A DNA stretch of 64,000 nt from Arthrobacter sp. NtRootA1 (GCF_019976975.1 NZ_AP024630.1:3224001-3288000); one strand, 5' to 3'; positions 18,802 through 29,391 are shown, counted from the stretch's first letter. The notes: generated by a model not told the origin, from the sequence alone. Translations and numbers: made by a program.

Positions 18802-21297
18802 TTAGAAGTCGAAGTCCGAGGCGAACGATCGCTTCAGCGTGTAGCTCGCCTTGGCGTAGACACGCCACTGGTTGGTGCCCGGGATGACTTCTTCAAGCCG
18901 GAACTCCACCGAGCGGTTGTTGTAGTCGTTTGCGTCCTGACTGAGCAGCATGTGCGCGTTCTGATAGCGGTCACGCTGGTCTGTCGAGTCCTGGTCAAAC
19001 GTGAGCGAGACTTGGTTGGATATGAGGCTTTCGCCGACGTAGAGCCCCGCGCGCAGCACAAGGGGGTGAACCTTGTCGCTCACCGGCTCCGTCTGGAACA
19101 GCTTGATGACCAGCTGACCTGTGGTGATTTTGTCAGACTCGGGCATGATCTTGACGTTGACCGTTCGCACGTCGCTCTTGCGCTTCTTGTTGATCGCCAG
19201 CACTGGGACGACGATCTCCTGCAGGGCCGCACCGCCGTGGACGAATCGTGAGCCTGCTCCGGGAAGCCGCAGCCGATGAATCGACTTTGGTATCTGCACG
19301 TCAAGGTCTCCATCGAGGCCCAGTTGAGCTGACGTGAAGGTCTTGAACGCAGGGACTTCCTTCAACCCGTGACCGAGGACGTAACGGCGGTTGATCACCT
19401 TAATGTCGTCGCCTTGCGGCAGGGTCGACAGGTAGAAGGCGTCCTCGAGTGCCGTGTCCTGGAACAGGAAGCCGTGGTCGGCTGTGATGAGGATGTTGGT
19501 CGCGTTCGCGTTGGTCAGTCGCTTGACCAGATCGACCAGTTCGCGAAGCGTGTCCTCGGCTGCCTCGAAGACCTGGCGCTCGGTGCCTGCTTTGTCCCCG
19601 GTCGCATCGATGCGGTTGTGGTAGATGTATAGCGTTTGGTGCTGCTGGTACAGCTCCCGCAGTTCGTCCCGGGTAAGGGAAAACACGTTCTCGGCCTGGA
19701 TCGCTTTCCCGTCCACGGCGTCGAGGATCTTGCTGCGGTTCGCGGTGCCGTCCGTGCGCTGGCCGTCGGCCATGACGGGATCGCCGTCCTTGGAGTGTCC
19801 GATCGTGCTATGTGGCAGTAGCGCTGCCATGCCGAGCTGGGTGTAGCTGGGCAGAACGCCGAGCATGGCTTTCAGGTCCGCGTCGTAGCGGTCTTCCTGG
19901 CGGACGCGTGAGCCTAGTTCGTCGGCGATCTCATAGCGCAGGGCGTCCGAGATGATGACGACGGCCTTGCGTCGGCCGTCCCTCGTGATGGGCGCTACGT
20001 GGTCGGTGTAGAAAGAGGTTTGCGGTCGGAGGACGGCGGAACGCCACCGGTCGATGCCATCGACCTGTTGTTGCCAGGCGTTGCCCAGGTCGTAGAGAAA
20101 CTTGTTAGCGTAGAACTTCTCCACCTGGGCGCGCAGCGCCTCCAGCGGCCCGGCGAACTCTGCGGTGCGGGCCGCGTATGTGAACTGCCGGTAGAGCTGG
20201 TCGATGCGGAACCAGTTATCCCGGTATCGCTCCAGCCCTTCGTCGAATGACTGCATCGACAGGTTGAGCGTGCTGAGCGCGGTCAGGAGCTCCGAGGCGC
20301 AGCCGATCGCTGCATACAGTTTGCGGTACCCGTCGACCCAGATGCTGCTCTGGCGACTGCGGATGACCTCTGTAACCTCGCGGGCTGGGACCGTTCTCTC
20401 AGCGACACCGCGCGCCAGGTCGCTGATGATCTTGCGGTCAGCCTCCTCGAACAGGTCGTTGCCCAACAGGTCGCGGAAGCTTGCGTCCTCGATGGTGCTG
20501 GCATAGTCCAGGTCTCGCGCTGCGCGCTTTGCGAGCGTCGCTAATGCTTCCTGGCTGCGCCGATCGTTGCGAAAGCTCCCGAAGTCGAGCTGGATGTTGC
20601 GCAAGCCGCCGGGTCGTTCGGACTTGAATCCGGCGTTAGCCTGCCGGAACACCCACAGCACAAGATCGCCGATGCTGGGGCTCGGCGACATGTAGCCGTA
20701 GATCGATGCCGCACCCTGCCAGTAGAAGTCGTCGAGGCCGTGCTCGGCCAGCGCGCTGTACTTTGCATCCGTACCGCTGGCGTTCTCGATCAGCAGGGTG
20801 CGCGTGATTTCCAGCAGGCTGTGCTCGCTTTGACCGAGCAGAACGGCCGACATCTTGGCTTGCAGCAGCCGGGCGTCATCATCAGCGTCAAGCAGCTTCT
20901 TCAGGCCCTGTACGCGCTTGGCCACGCGGAAGAAGCTCTCGGACGCCAGTACGACCTCGTCGATACCGTCGGCGGTGAGCCCGAGTTCCTGCCGCACTAG
21001 AGAGGTCCGGTCCGCTGTGAACACGCCGTAGGCCAGCTCCAGGTCAAGCAGCCAGTTGCCGATCCCCGTAGGCACGGCACCCGAGCGGTAAACAAGGAAC
21101 TTCGTTTTGGGCTCGTCGTGCAGCAGCCGGTTCTTGACCGCGTATTCGTCGTTAGTGACGCGCACAGTCTTCACGCCCTCCAGGCCGAGCGTGTCGAGGT
21201 CAGCGGTGTACTCCCCTTCAGGGTCGTGCCAAAACACCACCCGCTGACTCTCGAAACGACGCTCCAGGTGAGGCCGGACGGAGGATGTATCACTCAT
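18802..21297 (-). CDS. pglZ: BREX phosphatase-like protein PglZ (type A)
   Basis: PglZ is an alkaline-phosphatase-superfamily protein required in BREX and Pgl systems. The 831-residue protein begins with the type A signature FESQRVVFWHDPEGEY. The metal-site blocks are AVVIISDALRYEIADELG at about residue 445 and ILITADHGFLFQDTALEDAF near residue 605. Length and order fit type 1 BREX. Its start overlaps the end of pglX by eight bases. Confidence 0.94.
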   Translation of the reverse strand: MSDTSSVRPHLERRFESQRVVFWHDPEGEYTADLDTLGLEGVKTVRVTNDEYAVKNRLLHDEPKTKFLVYRSGAVPTGIGNWLLDLELAYGVFTADRTSLVRQELGLTADGIDEVVLASESFFRVAKRVQGLKKLLDADDDARLLQAKMSAVLLGQSEHSLLEITRTLLIENASGTDAKYSALAEHGLDDFYWQGAASIYGYMSPSPSIGDLVLWVFRQANAGFKSERPGGLRNIQLDFGSFRNDRRSQEALATLAKRAARDLDYASTIEDASFRDLLGNDLFEEADRKIISDLARGVAERTVPAREVTEVIRSRQSSIWVDGYRKLYAAIGCASELLTALSTLNLSMQSFDEGLERYRDNWFRIDQLYRQFTYAARTAEFAGPLEALRAQVEKFYANKFLYDLGNAWQQQVDGIDRWRSAVLRPQTSFYTDHVAPITRDGRRKAVVIISDALRYEIADELGSRVRQEDRYDADLKAMLGVLPSYTQLGMAALLPHSTIGHSKDGDPVMADGQRTDGTANRSKILDAVDGKAIQAENVFSLTRDELRELYQQHQTLYIYHNRIDATGDKAGTERQVFEAAEDTLRELVDLVKRLTNANATNILITADHGFLFQDTALEDAFYLSTLPQGDDIKVINRRYVLGHGLKEVPAFKTFTSAQLGLDGDLDVQIPKSIHRLRLPGAGSRFVHGGAALQEIVVPVLAINKKRKSDVRTVNVKIMPESDKITTGQLVIKLFQTEPVSDKVHPLVLRAGLYVGESLISNQVSLTFDQDSTDQRDRYQNAHMLLSQDANDYNNRSVEFRLEEVIPGTNQWRVYAKASYTLKRSFASDFDF

Positions 21298-24200
21298 CGC
21301 TTGCCTCGAGGCCGGGGATCTTCTTCAGCGCGGCACCGAGCTTCGGGTAGTTCACCTTCACGCCGTCGTCGAGGTCGATCTGTACCTGCTGGGTTGCCAG
21401 CGGGTACAGCACGTCGTGCTCGTACTCGTCGAGTTCGAGCACGACATTGCGTAGGCGGTCGATCTCCTTCTGAGCTGCAGCCTTCTCCCTCGCTGAGCCG
21501 CTGCCCGCGGCGAGGCGCTCAAGGTGCTGACGACTGGCCTCCAGTTTCGCCTTGAACTCACGCAAGTACTCGTTGAGCACCGTAGAGACGGTCGACGGTG
21601 TATAGCGGTGCATGTAAATCAGCGCGTTGAACGACCCCTTGGGACTGGAGAACAGCCAGTAGATCGGGCGCTTCCTGTACCGCTGAACATGGTCCTTATA
21701 GAAGGTCCTCACAAAGTAGTCGCGCAGGTTCTTCACGCCGAGCGTTTGGATGATGAACCGCAGGTTCGCCTCGAAATGCTGCTCTCCGAACGCAGCTCGA
21801 AGGAACTGACGGAATCGCTCTGCGATGTCGTCCTCGAACCAGTCCCCATCGACAATCGGAATCACGTTGTCTGCATCAGGGGTGAAGGTGGGCATGGGAA
21901 CCTTCGCAAGGTAATCATGCAGGGCCGCGCCTTGGTCAGCCAGGATCAGCCCGGGCTCGTCAAGACTATAGCGCCCGAGCATGCAACCGACGGCGAATGA
22001 CATAACGTCGCGAACCCTCTCAGACACGTACCCAGCAGGTACTGAGTCCTCGCCGACAACAGGTCGCGCTGAGACTCCAAAGTCTGCCGACACCACTCCT
22101 TCGGCCTGCGCACGAAGGTCAAATTCGCTGGCGATCGCGGCCTCAAGGGTCCGGGCTTGCTCCTCGATCCAAGCCTGAAGCGACAAATTGTGTCCGGACA
22201 TACCTAAGCTTGTGAAGACACGACTTGTTTCAGAACGAGCTGCCCTCGCCATCGCGGTCATTAGTCCTGCCTCGCCAATCTGGACCAGACTGTCCAAAGA
22301 CGCAACGTCTAGCTGAGGGAGTGCGGCGACGTCCGCAACGTAGTTATTGATCGTCGGATTGATGGCGCGGAGCAGCGACGCCATTGTCGGTGTGTTGAGC
22401 GCGGCGCAATAGGCAAGAGCGACTGGTTTGGAAGGGGAGACAAGTGTCGGACTGGCCGAACTGAAGAGCTCGCCACCTTCCCGGATTCGAAACGAGTTAT
22501 CGACGGAACCTACCATCGACCAAGTAAGGCCAGGCATGTCGAAAGTAGCTGCCTTGGGCAACCCGCCGTGCCGCCCGTACGTTGAAACGGCGTCATCGCT
22601 CCAGTCGACTACTTCTTCGTCGTTTCCGTAGTAGGCAGCCTGTCCGCCTCCGTTATGGAAAGGACGCCAACGGCTGGTCGATGCAGCAACTTCCCAGTGA
22701 TAGCGAACGTATTTGGCGTTTCCATGTGTTTTCAGTCGACCACCGGACTCCATCACTGCACCGATGCTGGGCCGTGCGAAAACAGTCCGCTCATTGAGGG
22801 AATACGTGAAGGGCGAACGTGGAACCACAAGGAACTCTTGGGACCGGACGTAGTAGACGTTGTCCTTTCGGTCGATCGCTTCGCGCAGTTGTGCTTGCTT
22901 CTCGGCCTCGGATCGGCCCCTAGTGAGGTCCACATAGACCCCCATTCGCTCCAAAGGTGCCTCGCGCTGAAGCACGAACGCAGAGGTTGACACAACCGCA
23001 CCGCCGATCGTGTCGAAAGCCCCCGCCCCCAGGTGCAAAAGTCCCTGAACTGGAGCACGCCCTAGGACCAGCCGTCGAAGATCCTCGAACGAGGCAAGGA
23101 ACATCCAGGACTGCATGGTGACCATCGCGCAAAGACCACGCGGCACTACAAGTTCAAGACTCCGCTCAATGAACATCGCGAATAGGTCTGACTTAGAAGA
23201 GGGAAACGCCTCGCGGCCGAAGTCGGTCAACTGTGCGTTCATAGTAGCGCTGCTCATGTAGGGCGGATTCGCTATGACTGCAACGTAGGAACCCACTAGG
23301 TAGGTGGCCTGTTCGACTACACGCTTTGCCAACTCGATCGTGCCCGCCTTCAGCATGTCGTCACTCGCGTCTAGCGTATCGAGATGGTGCGCGAGCCGGG
23401 CGGTTACGTCGGGATTGGGCTGGATTAGAGAACCGAGGGTGTCGGCCTTGGCAAACTGGTTCCAGAACGCTTCCTCCTCGCGCCGGTCACCACTACGAGT
23501 AACGAGGAAGTCAATTTCGTCCGGTCGGAACCAGATGGGTTCAATCACGCATATGCTCGGCGGGACCTGCTTGTTGAAGAACGTGCGCTGTTTAGCCCGA
23601 GCCTTCATTGTCAACGCGAAGGCTGCGAGGGCTCCCGCCCGCGGGTCGATCTCTGTGCCGAAGAGGTTGTTTGCAAGGATAAGCCCGGGGATCTCGGACG
23701 GTGCGTAACCCTCCTCTTCGTAGATGATGTAGAGCAAGTCGAATGCGTAAGTGAGCATGTGCCCCGAGCCACAGGCGGGGTCAATGATCTTAAGCTCCTC
23801 CGGCTTACTGATCTTGAGGTAGTCGGTCTCCTCATCGACCGGAGCGATGTAATAGTCCATCTGCTCAGCCAGGCGCGAGGTGGGCCGGTTCAGCAGCCAG
23901 AGGTTTCCGAGTGAGTTCTCGACGAGGTAGCGGACGATCCAGTGCGGGGTGAAGAGCTGGGTGGCAGCGGGAATCTCAACCGCGCCGGCCTTCCGGCTCT
24001 TCTTGAACCCGGCGAAGACCTCGTCCTTCCGCTCCGAGATATAGAACTGGTAAAGCCAGCCGATGACCTCGACGTCCTCGCAGACCTCTTCGGTGAGCAC
24101 GGTCGCGGCGCGGGCCAGGACAGAGTCATCGGCGAGCAGGTTCGCGGGGATGAGCAGTTCGGTGTAATCGCCCTCCCGCTCGAACATGAACGGCATAGAG

Positions 24201-24673
24201 CGGTTCCAATGGCGGCAGTACTCAGCAAGCAGCAGCGCGTACGCCTCGCCCTGCGGGTCGTCACTGCGGCGCGTGCCGTTGAGCAAACTAGTGACGGTCT
24301 CAGCCGTGCGCTTGTTCGTCACGACCGTGCTGTCGATGTTCCCGCGCTTGGCTTCGGCAAGAACCTCGGGCTGGCCTCCCTTGTGGCCCCGTTCGGGCGA
24401 GACGACGCCGATGCCCGTATAGCCGTTGGCGTCCATGAACCGCAGCGCGATGATGCGGTTGAACCAGGTGTAGGCAACCTTGTCAGCTACCGTGTCACGG
24501 CCGTTGTTGCCGCCGCCGGCGGTGTAGACGGCCTTCTCAAGTGCGGCGATGGCCTTGGGCTGCTCCTGGCGCAACTCTTGCGATGCGAGGACGACGGAGA
24601 TGCGGGCTGTCACTTCGCGGATGATAGCTGTGCGCGCCCAGGCGGCGAATGACTTCAGCGGTGCGGTTTCCAT
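21290..24673 (-). CDS. pglX: BREX adenine-specific DNA methyltransferase PglX
   Basis: PglX methylates adenine in a non-palindromic site and marks self DNA for BREX. The 1127-residue protein has SAM motif I, DPACGSGHMLTYAFDLL, at about residue 298, and the amino-methyltransferase motif ANPPYMSS at about 471. The long C-terminal half, ending in a coiled-coil-like stretch, is the specificity part. It shares one base with brxC (TGATG), so translation is coupled. No break is seen; unlike many pglX genes it carries no obvious homopolymer tract for phase variation. Confidence 0.95.
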   Translation of the reverse strand: METAPLKSFAAWARTAIIREVTARISVVLASQELRQEQPKAIAALEKAVYTAGGGNNGRDTVADKVAYTWFNRIIALRFMDANGYTGIGVVSPERGHKGGQPEVLAEAKRGNIDSTVVTNKRTAETVTSLLNGTRRSDDPQGEAYALLLAEYCRHWNRSMPFMFEREGDYTELLIPANLLADDSVLARAATVLTEEVCEDVEVIGWLYQFYISERKDEVFAGFKKSRKAGAVEIPAATQLFTPHWIVRYLVENSLGNLWLLNRPTSRLAEQMDYYIAPVDEETDYLKISKPEELKIIDPACGSGHMLTYAFDLLYIIYEEEGYAPSEIPGLILANNLFGTEIDPRAGALAAFALTMKARAKQRTFFNKQVPPSICVIEPIWFRPDEIDFLVTRSGDRREEEAFWNQFAKADTLGSLIQPNPDVTARLAHHLDTLDASDDMLKAGTIELAKRVVEQATYLVGSYVAVIANPPYMSSATMNAQLTDFGREAFPSSKSDLFAMFIERSLELVVPRGLCAMVTMQSWMFLASFEDLRRLVLGRAPVQGLLHLGAGAFDTIGGAVVSTSAFVLQREAPLERMGVYVDLTRGRSEAEKQAQLREAIDRKDNVYYVRSQEFLVVPRSPFTYSLNERTVFARPSIGAVMESGGRLKTHGNAKYVRYHWEVAASTSRWRPFHNGGGQAAYYGNDEEVVDWSDDAVSTYGRHGGLPKAATFDMPGLTWSMVGSVDNSFRIREGGELFSSASPTLVSPSKPVALAYCAALNTPTMASLLRAINPTINNYVADVAALPQLDVASLDSLVQIGEAGLMTAMARAARSETSRVFTSLGMSGHNLSLQAWIEEQARTLEAAIASEFDLRAQAEGVVSADFGVSARPVVGEDSVPAGYVSERVRDVMSFAVGCMLGRYSLDEPGLILADQGAALHDYLAKVPMPTFTPDADNVIPIVDGDWFEDDIAERFRQFLRAAFGEQHFEANLRFIIQTLGVKNLRDYFVRTFYKDHVQRYRKRPIYWLFSSPKGSFNALIYMHRYTPSTVSTVLNEYLREFKAKLEASRQHLERLAAGSGSAREKAAAQKEIDRLRNVVLELDEYEHDVLYPLATQQVQIDLDDGVKVNYPKLGAALKKIPGLEASDE

Positions 24674-27600
24674 CAGAGTGCGATTCGCTTTCCGTCGTTG
24701 AGCGTGTTCAGCAGCGCGCTGCGGAGCGCATCAAGGTACCGGTCGACGTCCTCCGGGTTCTCCAAAACACCGTGGGCACCGGGCACGGTGATCGTCCTTA
24801 CCGAGATGGTCTGCCTAGGCGCTGTCGCAGTGTCGTCTTCGCCGCCCGTGGGCCGGGCAGAGGATGCGAGCTGGTCGAGCAGCGCCGGGTAGGTGTTTTC
24901 CTCGAAGCTGTTGCCCTGCTCGCGGATGAGCGCGATCTGCGGTTCATTACGGACGCGTGCGAGGATCTGGTCGATTGTTCGGTTGACCCGCTGCTGTGCT
25001 TCCTCGGTGGCATTGCTGTAGTAGGCGCTGTCGAGTACCTCGTTCTTGCGTCCTTCGATAACCTCTATGACCATCCTGCGGTTGGCAGCGAGTGCCTCCT
25101 CGACCTGCGCACGGAGGGCGTCTGCGGCCTGCTTGAGTTGGGTCATGCGGTTACCGCGGAAGGCGTTCGGGTCGTCCAGGATCCGCTTGACGACATCAGC
25201 GTCGCTTCCTTGGGGCAGGTAGCCGAGGTTGTTCGCGTTCGCGGCGAGCAGCGCGCCAGCATCGTCGTAAATGACCTTCTGGCCGCCGCCCAGGAACGAC
25301 TGGATGGGGTCGATAACGCTCTCTTTGGCGTCGAGCAGCTCGTCGCTAAGACTGAACTCAACCAGGTACCAGTCATCGGGCTTGCCCACGGCCCGTTCGA
25401 TCAAGGCGATGGGGGCAGCCAATTGCTCCACGAACGGGTACTTCGACCCGTTCACCCGAGCCTTCAGCTCATCGAGCTTTGCCCCCAGCCTTTCGCTGCC
25501 GTGTCGGGCCAGCTCCAGCGGATCTTTCGGTGGGGTGGCCTCGTCGAAGAAGTCGGAGCAGAACTTGCGGAACGACGCGACCTTGCGCTCCTCGAAGAGC
25601 TTCTGCGGGCCGAGCACCGCGTGCGAGTGCTTTTGCGTGTTGCGGAGTATGGCAGCGACCTCGGTCCGCTTCAGCACGTTTCCATCGACGGTGACCGTGA
25701 TCTTCGAGTTTCCAACGAGCCAGGCGATGACGACCTCTATCGAGGCGAGATCCCATCCGTAGGGCTTGGTCTGGAATGCATCCACGATCGTCGTGACCGT
25801 TACCTGCTCACCGAGCCGGTCGCGCTGCAGCACGAACGAAAGTACCTCATCACCTGGGACAGCCAGCATCGACAGCGCCGAATCATCGAACATGCCTGAC
25901 AGGTCCGGGTTAGCGAAGGTGGCAACCTGCTGCTCGCTATACGTAACCCCGCCGAGCAGGCTGAGCTGGGTGTAGGTTCGGCTGATGAGGTCCTGGAAGC
26001 CGTCGGTGACGCGCGTGATGGCGTCTTGCGAGGAAGAGGTCACGTCGGCGGCGTTGATCACGAGGGCAGCCTTGCCAACTGCCCGGCGGACTCGCTCGAT
26101 GAGTTCCTTCTCGCGCTCGACGTTCTGCGTCGCCTTCGAGCGCAGGATTTGGTCCTCGATTGCGGACAGCGAAGTCGTCTGCTTGCGCTTGGTGTACTTC
26201 TCCGTCTTGATCAGCAGGCGCAAGTCCGAAAGTGCACGCTCATCGGGCTCCAGGATGACGCGCAGCTCGTCCTTGCCCGCACTGTGCATCCGGGTCTCTT
26301 CGGGGCCGAACGGGTACTCCGGGCTGATGAAGTGGATTGTCAGTTCGCGTTGCTGCCCGTACACCTGATCGTCAAGCTTGTATCCGAATGCGAAGTCCTG
26401 TCCGTTCTTGGCGTACCGCAGCTTGCTCTGGCGAACGACGTCACCGGAAACGATCTTGAACAGACGACCACTGACCTCCGAGGCGTCGATATCGACGTTC
26501 TTTATCTCCTCCTCGATGACCTGCTCTTCATTGGTCAAGTATTCGTAGAGGTTGCCGTTGCGCTGCACGTAAGTCTGCGTCTCCAGCAGCGTCAGTGCCT
26601 CCTGCACCTGCTTGGACAGTGCGGGCAGGTCGAGCCCGAAACGGTCGTAAACCAGCACGGTCAGGTTGCGCGGGGTGGCGTGGAAACCCTCGACGTACTT
26701 CACCAGGAACAGCGCTTTGAGCAGCCGCACAGCCAGTTCGTTGTCCAGGTTGCGCTCGGCAACGTCGATCGAACGCTGCGCGGCTGACTTCAGTGAAGCG
26801 CGGATGCCCGCAAACATGTGGTCGAAGGTCGCCAGCCTGCCAACCTCGACGTCGCCGACGCCCTTAGCGACCTGCTGCACGACGCCGAGCATCGAGCGTT
26901 CACCGACTGAGCTGTTGCGGCCCTCGAACACGTTGTGGTCAGAGATGCCTTCGATCGCCGCCTGGAACAGCGGGAACTGGTAGCTGACGAACGGGTACGT
27001 GCCGACAAAGTGTGCCTCGTCGGTGTAGTTGCGGTATGTCTTCGCGCCGTCTACGAAGTCGAACAGGGTCTTGAAGTTGGCGTGCTGCTCTGCATAGATC
27101 GAATTCAGCGCGGCCTCGCCCGCCTCGTTCTTCTCCAGCAGTCGCTTGCGGATGACCTCTTCCACATCGGCGCTGGTGAGCTTTACACGGGTGGCGAACC
27201 GGGCTTGAATCTTGGAGAAGTCGTTGCCTTGCTGCCTGGTGCGGTCGCCGACGACCTTGTCCATGTCTTCCTGGGAGGTCACGAACACCCACGCCCGGCC
27301 CTGGCACTTGGTGTTGAGCGACTCGGCGATGGTCTGGAGGTTCAGCATCAGGTGCGTGTTCGATCCGATGAACTGGCCGACCTCATCGACGTAGAAGTTC
27401 AGCCTGTAGCCGTCTTCTTGCTTGTCGAGCCACGCCTTCACCTCGTCGGCGAAGTCCTCGATGGAGACCGAATACTCGTTGCGGTATTTGGTGAGGATGT
27501 TGGCCGGCGTACCCTCGGTTTGGCCGCTGACCTCGGCGTACGCCTTGGCCACGTTGACCTCTTCGAGCACGCCCTCTTCACGTCCCTGCGCCCAGTCCCG

Positions 27601-28161
27601 CCCGGAGATGCGGGCGTATGCGGCTTTGAACGCCTCGTACTGGCCTCGATTGTCCAGATCCCGCTCGAACCGGGCAACATGACCCTGGTTACCGAAGTAG
27701 CCGCGGCTCTCATCGAAGACCTTGACGAACACCTTCAGCAAGGCGTCGGTCTGGTCCTTCGTGATGAGCGTAGCCTTCTGGTCGATGTTGAACAGGAGGC
27801 TCTTCGCCGGGATCCGCTCAGCCTTAGTCAAAAGCGCCGGCAGAAACGCATCCTGCGCCTTGGACCGGAAACTCTCGGAGACACGCGCCCGAGGGAAGTC
27901 CTGGCTTTCCACGTCGCCGAGGAGGTGCGCAAGCAACTTCAACAAGTGCGACTTACCGGAACCGAAGAAGCCCGAGATCCACACGCCGTTGGCGTTGGTG
28001 TAGTCCGTGTATGCCTCAAGCAACAGCTCCATGCCCTTGGCTGCCTCGTTGGTCAAGACGTACTCATCAACTTCGGTACCTAGATGCGCGGTGTCGTCAG
28101 CCTTGATGACACCCTCTATCGGGCGCTGGACGTCCTTGGCGAAGATCTGGTTCAGATTCAT
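24673..28161 (-). CDS. brxC: BREX ATPase BrxC
   Basis: BrxC is the large P-loop ATPase of BREX, distantly ORC/Cdc6-like. The 1162-residue protein opens with MNLNQIFAKDVQRPIEGVIK, the family hallmark, and has the P-loop WISGFFGSGKSHLLKLLAHL at residues 61-80. The block LNFYVDEVGQFIGSN is a likely Walker B region, and VFVTSQEDMDKVVGDRTRQQ a likely sensor. It lies between brxB and pglX as in type 1 loci, four bases after brxB. Confidence 0.95.
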   Translation of the reverse strand: MNLNQIFAKDVQRPIEGVIKADDTAHLGTEVDEYVLTNEAAKGMELLLEAYTDYTNANGVWISGFFGSGKSHLLKLLAHLLGDVESQDFPRARVSESFRSKAQDAFLPALLTKAERIPAKSLLFNIDQKATLITKDQTDALLKVFVKVFDESRGYFGNQGHVARFERDLDNRGQYEAFKAAYARISGRDWAQGREEGVLEEVNVAKAYAEVSGQTEGTPANILTKYRNEYSVSIEDFADEVKAWLDKQEDGYRLNFYVDEVGQFIGSNTHLMLNLQTIAESLNTKCQGRAWVFVTSQEDMDKVVGDRTRQQGNDFSKIQARFATRVKLTSADVEEVIRKRLLEKNEAGEAALNSIYAEQHANFKTLFDFVDGAKTYRNYTDEAHFVGTYPFVSYQFPLFQAAIEGISDHNVFEGRNSSVGERSMLGVVQQVAKGVGDVEVGRLATFDHMFAGIRASLKSAAQRSIDVAERNLDNELAVRLLKALFLVKYVEGFHATPRNLTVLVYDRFGLDLPALSKQVQEALTLLETQTYVQRNGNLYEYLTNEEQVIEEEIKNVDIDASEVSGRLFKIVSGDVVRQSKLRYAKNGQDFAFGYKLDDQVYGQQRELTIHFISPEYPFGPEETRMHSAGKDELRVILEPDERALSDLRLLIKTEKYTKRKQTTSLSAIEDQILRSKATQNVEREKELIERVRRAVGKAALVINAADVTSSSQDAITRVTDGFQDLISRTYTQLSLLGGVTYSEQQVATFANPDLSGMFDDSALSMLAVPGDEVLSFVLQRDRLGEQVTVTTIVDAFQTKPYGWDLASIEVVIAWLVGNSKITVTVDGNVLKRTEVAAILRNTQKHSHAVLGPQKLFEERKVASFRKFCSDFFDEATPPKDPLELARHGSERLGAKLDELKARVNGSKYPFVEQLAAPIALIERAVGKPDDWYLVEFSLSDELLDAKESVIDPIQSFLGGGQKVIYDDAGALLAANANNLGYLPQGSDADVVKRILDDPNAFRGNRMTQLKQAADALRAQVEEALAANRRMVIEVIEGRKNEVLDSAYYSNATEEAQQRVNRTIDQILARVRNEPQIALIREQGNSFEENTYPALLDQLASSARPTGGEDDTATAPRQTISVRTITVPGAHGVLENPEDVDRYLDALRSALLNTLNDGKRIAL

Positions 28162-28165
28162 CGAG

Positions 28166-28765
28166 TCAAGCCTCCTGTTCCAAGATGTTCTTGGCTCGGT
28201 AGTACTGGTCGTCTTTGAGCCGACCGAACAGCACCAGGGATGACCCCAGCGTGTCGGACTGCTCGTAGCGGCCGGGGAAAAACATGAGCATCGGCTTATC
28301 GGTCACGACGCTCTGCAAGTTGTGCAGCACGTTGTGCGAACGAATGTACGGGAATACCTCGCCTATGCCTGTGAGGAAGAAGATGTCGAAGTCACCCTCG
28401 TCGAGCTTGGCGCGAATCGCGGACGCGATGTGGAGCTGCGGGTCGAGCATCCCCTGGAGCAACTCACGGAAGTCGGCCTTATCCTGCTCGGGTTCGAGCG
28501 CGATCAACCGATCCCAGACTCCGCGTTCCTTGAGAATCTCCACCGACAGATCGTAGAGGTTGACCTCGCGGACCACGATGCCCTTGTTCGCGAGCCGGTT
28601 CTTGATGCGCTTCTTCGATCCCGCGACCCCGAGTGCATCCTCGGGTTCGTAGGGGTAGATGAAGAACGGCACCTCGTTGCTCAGGCCCTCCATCTGGAGA
28701 AATCGTCTGCCACTGAGAACAGCGAACAGGTGCTCTTCCTGGTTAGATAGCTCGGTCCGTGTCAC
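28166..28765 (-). CDS. brxB: BREX protein BrxB (DUF1788)
   Basis: A 199-residue small BREX protein; its biochemical role is unclear, but it is needed for defence in type 1 systems. Typical stretches are NEVPFFIYPYEPEDAL, FFLTGIGEVFPYIRSHNVLH and KPMLMFFPGRYEQ. The start overlaps the brxA stop by four bases. Cytoplasmic, with no membrane segment. Confidence 0.93.
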   Translation of the reverse strand: MTRTELSNQEEHLFAVLSGRRFLQMEGLSNEVPFFIYPYEPEDALGVAGSKKRIKNRLANKGIVVREVNLYDLSVEILKERGVWDRLIALEPEQDKADFRELLQGMLDPQLHIASAIRAKLDEGDFDIFFLTGIGEVFPYIRSHNVLHNLQSVVTDKPMLMFFPGRYEQSDTLGSSLVLFGRLKDDQYYRAKNILEQEA

Positions 28766-29391
28766 GACTGGGCCCTCCTGGAAGCAGTATCGGTGGTCGG
28801 GAAAAAGCGCAGGTCATTCGGAGTACCCGCCGCCAAAGCCCTGGCGACGCGTTGAGACATCACGGCCTGCTGTATGCCTCCGCCGTCGGTAAGCAAGCCC
28901 GCCTCCATAAGCATCCGGAACAAGTTTGAACGCAACTTGCGCCGCGTGGATTCCTTGAGTTCAGCCAGTTCGGTGTGCCACAGAGACTTGCCACGCATGA
29001 AGCTGTCGAAATCGTCATGTGTGAGCGTCGGAGTCAGCAAGAGAAACCGCTCTCGTACGACCTCCTCAGCGAACTCTCCGATAAAGTCATATCGACGACA
29101 GGCCGCCGCCCACATCAAGTGCCCGCGCTCCGTTGACGTTGCCTCGATGAGCAGTTCAATCTCGTCGCCCGTGAGAACGGCGAGCCGCTGGACAATCTCT
29201 CGCGCGAGCCTGGACCCAGAGGCAAGCGTGCGTGCTTGCAGTAGGTTCTCCGCGGCGATCTCGGTTCGGACTTTTGCCCACTCGCGCTCTCGCAAATAGA
29301 TGGGCGCAACGATCGCCGCCTCATGCAGGAGGAGGGCACCACTGGTAAATGAGAGCGCATAGCGCTGCGCTGCGGTATGTTGCTCGATCAC
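28762..29391 (-). CDS. brxA: BREX protein BrxA (DUF1819)
   Basis: First gene of the BREX operon; 209 residues. BrxA is a small DNA-binding winged-helix protein of the DUF1819 family. Recognisable blocks are RYALSFTSGALLLHEAAIVA at the N-terminus and the C-terminal ESTRRKLRSNLFRMLMEAGL. Its presence with brxB, brxC, pglX, pglZ and brxL makes the six-gene type 1 set complete. The 74-bp gap upstream leads to the helix-turn-helix gene. Confidence 0.93.
   Translation of the reverse strand: MIEQHTAAQRYALSFTSGALLLHEAAIVAPIYLREREWAKVRTEIAAENLLQARTLASGSRLAREIVQRLAVLTGDEIELLIEATSTERGHLMWAAACRRYDFIGEFAEEVVRERFLLLTPTLTHDDFDSFMRGKSLWHTELAELKESTRRKLRSNLFRMLMEAGLLTDGGGIQQAVMSQRVARALAAGTPNDLRFFPTTDTASRRAQS

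Noticed and set aside
16644..29391. Treating the BREX operon as the undescribed system
   Set aside because: Gene content and order match well-described type 1 BREX; only the BrxL end domain and the leading HTH gene merit attention.
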